The translations under genes were made by a program, and so were the position numbers. From positions 246,998,843 through 247,062,842 of the forward strand of contig NC_090989.1 of assembly GCF_041146395.1 (NCBI RefSeq): DNA of 64,000 nucleotides, written 5' to 3'. This DNA is from Eulemur rufifrons. Taxonomy: Eukaryota; Chordata; Mammalia; Primates; Lemuridae. Each line of letters starts with the position of its first letter. Position 1 is the stretch's first letter. Below the pieces are notes generated by a model. It was not told the origin of the DNA. It searched no databases and saw only the letters and a program-made list of their open reading frames with translations. Below, one piece after another: positions 56,386-64,000 of the stretch.

Positions 56386-59318
56386 AGAAATAGAAACAAG
56401 TGGCAATGTTTATCTAGCTCTGACCAGGGAGGAAATCATTCATTTTCATGACAGGAATATTCTAGTCACTAGAGAATTTTCTCTACTATGAAGCATCATA
56501 AGGACGTAACATAACATCTTCTAAAGCTTTTTTTGCAAGGGATCCATTTTCTAGTTTAAATTATTGAAATACCTTATAGATTATAACTGAGCCAATGACT
56601 TAATTATTCACTTCTGCCAACATAGTTATCATGAAAACCCAACTATTTCTGCACATTTGGACGGTTTTTACTCATGTAAGATCTATTTGATTTCATTTTA
56701 GACCACGGGAATTAATCAACTTTAGACACATTATGTGTACCCTTTTGGGGCACCATAAACATCCAATTTTCTCATTTCTACTATAAAAGGCATGAAAGAG
56801 TTTAAGAAATTATACCATAGAAAATTAAATGTTTAATCACAGAATCCGATTTAGGTTCCATGTATTATACATTTGCTATTATTGATAGCACTCAATGCTT
56901 AAACTGAAAAATCATAGGTTTTTAATATGATCATCTGAATAATTGCTATTCAAAGTAAAGGTACTTTCAGGTTATCCCTAAATTCAAGTAAAATGAAGTA
57001 TATTTTCCAAATGTAAACATAGTCAGTTGGAGTAATCCCAGCCTGTTAAGATTAAAACTGTTTAAAATCATTGAGGATTCTTAAAATACCAATTTCACAA
57101 ATTGTAATTATTTTACATAAATTGTAATGGATTTATAAGGATTGTTAGATAGGGTAATTAATGCCTTTAGAAATCTTTCCTCAAAGTTTATTTAAGGGCC
57201 TGTTTGATTTCTTACAATGAGGCAGCATTGGATCATGAAAATGAAATCCATATCTGATCAATAAAGTCCTCATAAGGAGCAAAAGAACCTCTCTCCTCTC
57301 ACTTCCAACATCTAATGACAAAAATGTTCTCCTCTATTCTAAATAATCTTTCTCTTTCTCCATCCCCATCCTGATTCATTAAAAGCTAAAAGAGGTGCTC
57401 ACATCTGAAGTTTATGTATGTTTTTCAGCACTGGAATATGACCTACAGGAACCCAGGAGAAAAGTCTAGAAACCAGTTTTGGAAACTGCTGAATCTGAAG
57501 ACCTAAGCTTTTGGTGCCATGCCTAAAAATAATTAGCTGTGCTTAATTCCAAAAATAGACTTTCAGTATCTGCCAATATTTTAAGAACTGAAGGGAAAAC
57601 TTAGGGTTTTCTTTTTTTTTAATGAAACTTGGCTGTTCTCTATTGTCCTCACAGGGCCCAGGTAGTAATATTTCTATGCACGTATGAATAAGTAGATTAG
57701 AAATTTGAGATTTGCTTTTTGGCTTATATGAACGTTACCAACTGAACCTAATTTTCCAACCCCAACTCAGAATTTAGCCGCTTTTATGTGTCCATTATTT
57801 TGCTGCTGGTTTAACTTTTCTAAAAACTAATGCCAGAATGCATACAATTGTTCCCAGGAACACTTAGATTTTATGAGTATACAATTTCCAGTTTATATTT
57901 CAAATGCAATTAAAAGACTTTCTCGTGTTTAGAATTTTCAAGTTTGATTTTAAAAATCTCCATGAGCCTTAGGAGAAAAAGTTTCCAACTCTTCTCCATG
58001 GGGTGAAAGAATATGTAACTCAATATATTGATAAAAATATTTTGTTAAATTCATTTAAAATATTTCATGATAAATCTTGTGGTAGATCTTCATTGTGTCT
58101 GTTTCCTCAGGGAATAATTATCTAATCTCGTGTTTAACAAGACTGGAATTATAAGCCTATTGCACAATTTGGGGGGTTCTGTTAATTAGGGGAAAAGTTG
58201 TCGGGGGTGGGGTAAGACTTAAAATGCATTTTCATTCCCTGTGTTTAAGATGATACCTACCTTTTATTGTATCTGGTTTCTAGGAGTATAGAGCCTTCCC
58301 TCTTAATTCCCATAGAGAATAAGCTTTTTGTAACAATTTTGGTTGGGTTAAGAGAATCAGGCCTCTAACTGCTTATCAGATTTTCAAGCAATACTCCAGT
58401 TTTCAGTTTCATTCTCCTGTATCCTCATAGGCACATGATGTCTCTAATTTCTGAGCATTTGGGGATCTATAGTTTTAATTAGCTCACCTCACACTTGTTT
58501 CACCTCCTGCAGGCATTTAAGACTTCCTATTCCTCTGCTCTGCTAAGTCCTTACCCCTTGGCCATCTGCTGTCTATTGCCCATAGTTTTATTGACATCAC
58601 TTCTCTGCTCTCATTAACTCTTTGTCCTTTCTGGGTTTGTTCCTGTACAGCCAATTTAATGAAGTTTCAGGAGAGAGTAGAGATAAATGCGTGTGTTCCA
58701 TATGCCATGTTTCTTCCTATTCTATTTATCATAGGCAGAAAAACACCTATAATTAGCTCATATAATCTTGAAAGCAGTTATGAAATTGTGCTGCCAATCT
58801 CCTATGCTCTATCCTGATTTTTCCTTAAAGCATCCTTTCCCAAACTTATGCTCTAAACATTTTGTAATGATATTGGCTTTAAGTACATTAGAGATTTCCA
58901 TACATCAAACATATTGAATAACTGATGTGTGATGCCTAAGTTAGGCGCTAGAAATATTCTGTTAGACTTGTATCTATCATTATTTCTGCCTCTGTTGGAT
59001 TCATCTGTCCCACATACATAGATCTTGACACATCCCACTAGCTCCTAGCTTTAGTTTACTTTGGGAATTTGTTTATACTGCAGTTGGTCTCAGGACCCTG
59101 GTGTTACTCTCTAGTTATATTTTCTGAAATAAAAATAAGGATCTATTATTCAATGGTCTTAAGAATTTGTTTTCTGACTTGTGTATTTTAGTGAAAGTAT
59201 AAAAATAAAATCACCTTTAGTAATAGTTAAATTTAATAAAAACATTTTGAAAACTCTGGGTCAACATTTAAGCTAGCTTGAGAAGATAAAGCTATCTGTC
59301 TGAGGAAATTCAAATATA
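56386..59318. other. Repeat-poor AT-rich stretch
   Basis: About 2.9 kb in which I recognise no interspersed repeat and no open frame above 61 codons. It contains several TAATTA/AATTA-type homeodomain-like cores (for example near 57155, 58180 and 58480). No gene or RNA can be supported. Confidence 0.45.
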
Positions 59319-59322
59319 TGTA

Positions 59323-59950
59323 TGTTTGGGCTCAGAAAACAATACCCCAAAATAAAGGCCTCAGAAGCAGCTGCAGAAGCAAAAGCTTTTCTGACCTTCT
59401 CCAGTCCTCCTGTTTCTCAGTTCCATTCATTCTCCCCTAACACTAGCCATAGAAACTAGAATCCTCCTTCCTCGAGGCAGGTCATAGAAACCAGAACCCC
59501 TTTTCCCCAAAGCCAGCCATAAAACTCATAAATGCTCTGTGTAAAAAAAAACTGGTCATAAAGAAATGATCTGATCTCCCTGTTTGACTATAGGTCATAA
59601 GACCCCTATCCAGGCTTTCCTGCTCCAGACTCAGAAGGGAGGAACACATACATGCTGAGAGAGGCCTAACAGCAGCTAGAGGCTCTTCTGGACAGGTAGG
59701 TGTTGCCGGGTTTCCCCAGTCTATTAGTGTCAGATCATAGCCTTTTTGTCCAATCGTTTCTACATGGCTATCCATAGTTTTTTGAACCTAAGCATAAAAA
59801 TGGACAATTTCCCCCTATCGGTGGGTCCTTATTCTGAAGGTTCCTGTGTATACATGTTAAATAACTTAATATGCATTTTCTCCTATCAATCTGCCTCATG
59901 TCAGTGATTTTTAGCAAACCTCCAGGAGGCCAAAGGCCTTGGCCCCTGCA
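59323..59950 (+). mobile_element. ERV1-like solo LTR
   Basis: Starts 'TGTTTGGGCTCAGAAAACAA'TACCCCAAAATAAAGGCC and ends 'CCAAAGGCCTTGGCCCCTGC'A, about 630 bp. Internal landmarks are 'GGCCTCAGAAGCAGCTGCAG', repeated CATAGAAACYAGAA motifs, a TATA-like CATAAAAATGG at about 59794, and 'TCTGAAGGTTCCTGTGTATA'..AATAACTTAATATG typical of an R/U5 end in gammaretrovirus-like (ERV1) LTRs. The flanks TGTA and AGTA agree at 3 of 4 positions. No internal gag/pol sequence is present. A 97-codon minus-strand frame on it is not meaningful. The subfamily name is not certain. Confidence 0.7.
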
Positions 59951-62289
59951 AGTATATTGTTAATAAATTTCATATGTTTAAGGAGTACATTGGAGTACAT
60001 GATAAAATGGAAATCAGAACTGTTCTTGAAGATCCCAGGAGTATGATGGAATCAGGTAGTGGTAAGGTATGGTTAACCAGGTAACTGGAAATATTTCAGT
60101 AAATGAACAACTATCTCAAGTGTATTTATATTTTATTTCAACAGATAAGAAAATAGATTCATCCTCCCAGGCTTATAATCATGGAAGACAAGCTGTGAAA
60201 CCACTCACACGAAAATAAATTCCACCAACTTATCTCCTTAGCTTTAGGGTTACAAGCATAAATAATTCAAAAGAATCTCCAGTTAGCATACTCTAAAGCC
60301 ATCTTAATGCGAACAAAGAGAAACCTTGAGTTAATTTCCTTTACTTTTCAAAGACAGAAAAAAATTCATGTGTTTTCTCCACCATGAGTAATTCATATTG
60401 ACTTGGTTGTTTTAAACTCAAGGTCCAGTTTGTTCCATGTTTCCCTAATTTCTAATGGCTTTGGGTTCCTTGAGGTGACTACAGCTCCAACCGTGTGTTA
60501 CAATCACTTAGGGCATTGAGTCAGTAGATTTTAAATAAATATATAAAGCTTAAGGCAAAAACACTGAACAATTGCTCCATGCTTTAGTAGTCCCTAGATT
60601 GCAAATTTGTAAAGTAGAACCTAATAGAAAAATTGGGAATTGTACTATTTTCTGTCATTGAACTCCATCAGTTTAATGTGATAAATGTAAATATATGGAA
60701 ACTACAGCATTTAGAAAAATAAGGAATGACTTGGCTTTCTTTATAATAGATGCTATTCTTATGAACTAATGATCTGGGAGAGAGATAGCAATAAATACTG
60801 TTATTGTGCTATTGTAATATATATCAAGTTTTGTAGTTCTAAAAAAATTAGAGTATTACTTCATAGGAGGAGCTGTATATGTGTACTTAATTTGAATGAA
60901 TTAGAATTTTCCACTTATGTAAAATTTGTGTAGAGAAGAAAGCCAATAGGTATAAAATTAGTAGAGATTTATGAATGTTGAACTTAGATCTATGTTCTTG
61001 ATACTGATTATTTTCATGAGTATTTTGTGATATTTGAATATTTTCATATTAATTCTTCATGAGACTTCTATCTAGTTAGACAGTAAGTCCACATTTAAGG
61101 CTAAAGATCATATAACTGTAAAAGGAGCATCATGCCTAGAAGCCCTGTCAGGAAGATTATAATAGAGCCAAGAACTGAGATCCAGCCTCAGAGATTATAC
61201 CCAAACTCTCAATGATAAAGATTCTCCCAGGATGCATTTGCTTGTACTTCTCACATAAAGTGACTGAGAAAATGCATAATTTCATGAGCACTCTGAATTT
61301 CCTTCTTTAAATAAATCTCTATCTCCCTAATCAAATTCCACCTGTAAGCTTTTAAAAAAAACTACAGCAAATATGTGCAGGATAAATATTTATTCAGACT
61401 ACCAATCATGGACTATACAAACATACATTGCTCAAGCTCTTGCAATTAATTACTATTGCCTATCAGGGGTCAGTTATTCACTGGTTAGTAATCATGACCT
61501 AGATTACTTGGATTTAACAGGAAAAAAATGTCAATTCCATCTGTTTTTTGCATTTGAAGGCAATTTTTTTTCCTGCTGTTGAGTTTTAAAAGTAAATCAC
61601 TCTCCCCTCTAGAGAGCACCTGTCCCAGGATTTATCACTCAGGGAGTAAGATACGTATGCTAATTTTAAAGGTGTATTTCCAAGGTCTTTCTGGGATTCT
61701 CAAACATGGGAGAGGAAACTTGTTTGTCCCTCTAGTGATGAGGCAAGTAGAGAAAAGCCTGGTCACAACACCAGGAAGGAGTTGTTAATTTGATTAGTCT
61801 AAGCTTGAAATAATGATTGACAATGAATCAACGTGGGCAGAGTTATGTTTTCTAAAATGTTAGAGAACCCGTGTTCTACCTTTTTCCTGTATTTCTTGCT
61901 TTAAAGAAGTCAGAGAGGGTTGACCTTTCAAGGATAGGCCATTCGTATTCATGTGATTCATACTCTCTCTCCCCCCACCCACTCTCCCCTATCCTCTCAG
62001 AAATGAGCAAATTGAGCAAATGTATATTCCTCAAGTATTAATTCAGGAAGGGTTCTTCCCTTTTCTTGCTTGCTTACTCTTTCTTCTATTTTCTCCATTC
62101 CCCTCCCTACATCCCTCCCCATCTCCTTGCTTGCTTTCTTACTTCCTCTATTTTAAAGGTCTAGATTAAAATCCTGCTTTGTATTCTCATGTTTAAATGT
62201 AACTTAGATGTCATCTTCAGAGTAATGTACCTGTAGTTCAGAATGACTAGCTTAGACTTTAACTGGAGGTCTAGTTGGCTAGTACCAAA
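59951..62289. other. Unassigned stretch
   Basis: About 2.3 kb, AT-rich. A doubtful MIR trace is seen at 61090-61230. Two adjacent 69-codon open frames (61373-61788, plus) have no recognisable product. Confidence 0.45.
61965..62157. repeat. Pyrimidine-rich (CT) tracts
   Basis: Two blocks, 61965-62000 (CTCTCTCTCCCCCCACCC..) and 62055-62157 (CTTCCCTTTTCTTGCTTGC..CTTCCTCTATTTT), are almost all C and T on the plus strand. Confidence 0.75.
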
Positions 62290-62465
62290 CGAGACAATGT
62301 AGCATAATGAAAAGAGTATGTCTTTAGAATTAGGTTTAAGTCAAATTTTGGATTACCTGGGTGAAATTTAAAATAACTTTGAGATTAATTTTTCCTTCTG
62401 GGAAATGGAAGTATCATTTTTAATATGAGTTATGTGAGTGTTAAAGAAGTCAGTATGTATGATGA
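62290..62465 (+). mobile_element. MIR SINE
   Basis: 'CAATGTAGCATAATGAAAAG'AGTATGTCTTTAGAATTAGG and 'TACCTGGGTGAAATTTAAAA'TAACTTTGAG follow the sense MIR 5' half (ACAGTATAGTGTAGTGGTTAAGAGCACGGACTCTGGAG). Confidence 0.65.
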
Positions 62466-62504
62466 CAACACCATCATGAACTCTCATCACTGGCATTTTC
62501 TGTG

Positions 62505-62690
62505 TTGAGTAATAAGCACATTATTTACACAATTTTGTTATTATTAGTTCCATTTACAACTTAGAAGAATGAGACTAAAAAATTAATATTTTATCTGAGC
62601 TGGCATAGCAAATAAGGGGTAAAGTCAGGAGTTGAACTCAAGTCTGTCATCTTCTAAGGCCTATATACTCTGAACTACTATCTAACACGG
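62505..62690 (-). mobile_element. MIR SINE (antisense)
   Basis: 'GTTATTATTAGTTCCATTTA'CAACTTAGAAGAATGAGACTAAAAAATTAATATTTTATCTGAG, 'GGGGTAAAGTCAGGAGTTGA'ACTCAAGTCTGTCATCTTCTAAGGCC follow antisense MIR to its end. Confidence 0.75.
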
Positions 62691-62692
62691 CC

Positions 62693-62700
62693 TCCTACAT
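62693..62700. repeat. 8-bp TSD, left copy, of MER1-type element
   Basis: TCCTACAT, exactly repeated at 63144-63151. The 8-bp length is the hallmark of hAT transposition. Confidence 0.95.
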
Positions 62701-63143
62701 CTGTGGTGCCCCTCAAGGTACTGGTCCATGGCCCATTAGGAATCGGGCCACACAGCAGGTGGTGAGCAGCTGGTGAGTGAGTGAAGCTTCACCTGTATTT
62801 ATAGCCGCTTTCCACAGCTCAACGTCACTGAGTTCAGCCCCCCGTCAGATCAGCGGCAGCATTAGATTCTCACAGAAGTGTGAACCCTACTATAAACTGC
62901 ACATGGGAGGGATCTAGGTTGCGTGCTCCTTATGAAAACCTAATGCCTGATGATCTGAGGTGGAGCCGAGACAGTGATGCGGAGTGGCTGCAAATACAGG
63001 TCATCATTAGCAGAGAGGTCTAACTGCACAATAAACATGCTTGAATCATCCTAAAACCATCCCCCCACCCCTACTCCCCGGTCCGTGGAAAAATTGTCTT
63101 CTATGCAACCGGTCCCTGGTGCCAAAGAAGTTGGGGATTGCTG
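62701..63143. mobile_element. MER1-type hAT-Charlie non-autonomous transposon, complete
   Basis: About 443 bp between perfect 8-bp TSDs. Ends CTGTGGTGCCCC and GGGGATTGCTG are imperfect inverted repeats (hAT consensus CAGTGGTCCCC). Inner landmarks: 'GGAATCGGGCCACACAGCAG'GTGGTGAGCAGC, 'CCCCGTCAGATCAGCGGCAG'CATTAGATTCTCA, 'GGGATCTAGGTTGCGTGCTC'CTTATGAAAACC, 'AACCGGTCCCTGGTGCCAAA'. This matches the MER1A/B family mobilised by Charlie transposases. No open frame. It inserted at the very end of a MIR. Confidence 0.93.
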
Positions 63144-63151
63144 TCCTACAT
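63144..63151. repeat. 8-bp TSD, right copy, of MER1-type element
   Basis: TCCTACAT, identical to 62693-62700. Confidence 0.95.
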
Positions 63152-63344
63152 GTTCCCTTTATTGATATAGCCGATTTCTCTCAATAAGTTCACATATAAT
63201 GTACACCTGAACTAGACCTAGGGAAAGAATTGTGTATTGTCTTTTAGTTCTGGGTCTCTGAAGATACTCGGCTACACACATACATGCCTACACTGAATAT
63301 TAGTTTTAATCATGTCAAGCTGCATCCATGTATCAACTAGATCT

Positions 63345-63525
63345 ATTGTACAACGTAGTCTCCAGTTGAGTGGCCATTTAAATAAAATTAAAAATTCGAA
63401 TAGTCACACTAGTCATGTTTCAAATACTCAAAAACAAGCCACACTGGCTAGTGACTACCATATTGAACAGCACAGATACAGAACAGTTCCATCATTGTAG
63501 AAATGTTTATTGGCAGTATTGAACT
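63345..63525. mobile_element. hAT-Charlie MITE (MER58-like)
   Basis: 'GAGTGGCCATTTAAATAAAA'TTAAAAATTCGAATAGTCACACTAGTCATGTTTCAAATACTC, 'GGCTAGTGACTACCATATTG'AACAGCACAGATACAGAACAG..TTCCATCATTGTAGAAATG follow a well-known MITE with CCACATGTGGCTAGTGGCTACC. The family name is from memory. A 62-codon frame at 63312-63500 is incidental. Confidence 0.75.
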
Positions 63526-63535
63526 AGATGAATTT

Positions 63536-64000
63536 CAGTGGGAATGTGAATAAATGTTTATCAAGGAATTTGTCTATAATAAATCCTTTGTCACAGAAGA
63601 GCAAGTTTGAAAAATTCTCATATTAGGTCCTAACACGTACACACACACTCACAATTATGCAAGGCAAATATACAGAGAATTAAGGTTCATTCTGTAATAT
63701 ATTTTTCCTTTATGGTTGCACTGAATTTGAACTGTATGCAAAGGTCTGTCCTCTGCAACAACATTCTTAAGCAAAGCATAGCCCACACATTCTTACGTTA
63801 TTACCCACTTCAGCAGATTCTAATCTTGAACACTTCAAAATACACACAGGTCTTCAAAGCTTCATAAATGTTAGTCATCCTCACTATTTGAAAGTTCCTA
63901 GAGAGTTCAATTTGTTGGAGAATCTTCAATAAAGGAGGAAGGAAGTATAGTTGTTTAGGACCCCTTGTGTTTTTCTAGAAAAAAATTAACAAGGCAGGAG
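63536..64000. other. Unassigned stretch to window end
   Basis: AT-rich; a short CACACACTCACA run at about 63640; no feature recognised. Confidence 0.5.

Overview
This window looks like non-coding nuclear DNA from a strepsirrhine primate, most likely a lemuriform. Three things support this. (1) The intact Alu at 33037-33372 carries a lemur-type right arm ('GAGCTAGGCTGACGCCACGG') and an A/T-rich linker ('AAATTATATGGACAGC'). (2) Two L1 3' ends, at 16355-16513 and (inverted) 52188-52714, share a tail sequence I associate with strepsirrhine L1, ending in 'TACCCCCATAATA..CTGAAATAAA'. (3) The rest of the sequence is a placental-mammal repeat landscape (L2, MIR, MLT1/MLT2 LTRs, hAT-Charlie MITEs, L1M). 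The DNA is AT-rich and CpG-poor. The window reads as a gene desert or a piece of a very long intron.

I find no protein-coding gene that I would defend. All open frames are short (the longest is 153 codons). They show no recognisable domain, and many lie on repeats: several of the longer ones are decayed L2 ORF2 tails or pieces of L1, Alu or LTR. No tRNA, rRNA, snoRNA or CRISPR array was recognised.

Layout. 1-6.7 kb: MIR and several L2 pieces. 6.73-7.30 kb: a full-length MLT2-type solo LTR. 8-16.3 kb: MIR, L2, two hAT MITEs, an Alu lacking its 3' end, and a strong splice-acceptor-like site followed by AATAAA. 16.34-19.14 kb: a small L1 3' fragment with target-site duplication (TSD), then an old sense L1 next to a less decayed antisense L1. 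20.5-21.2 kb: L1 3'UTR and a TATA-box plus 5'-splice-site pair that could be a promoter and first exon. 21.7-27.7 kb: L2, MIR and an Alu left arm. 28.0-28.45 kb: a putative retroviral LTR with duplicated U3 blocks and an unusually CpG-rich end. 29-32.1 kb: L2, MIR and an MLT1 LTR. 33.0-34.8 kb: two Alus in opposite orientation. 35-41.3 kb: L2, L1M and MIR. 44.2-44.8 kb: two hAT MITEs. 47.6-48.5 kb: the longest L2 segment. 51.75-53.31 kb: a three-level nest, in which a hAT MITE is split by an MLT1 LTR that is itself split by a twin-primed L1. 56.06-56.39 kb: L2. 56.4-59.3 kb: a long repeat-poor stretch. 59.3-59.95 kb: an ERV1-like LTR. 62.3-63.5 kb: MIR pair, a complete MER1-type transposon with a perfect 8-bp TSD, and a MER58-like MITE.

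No set of genes working together can be described. What the window preserves is a layered transposition history, plus a few candidate regulatory or transcript elements. All family names come from recognition of consensus sequence, not from a database search. Boundaries are approximate unless a TSD is given.
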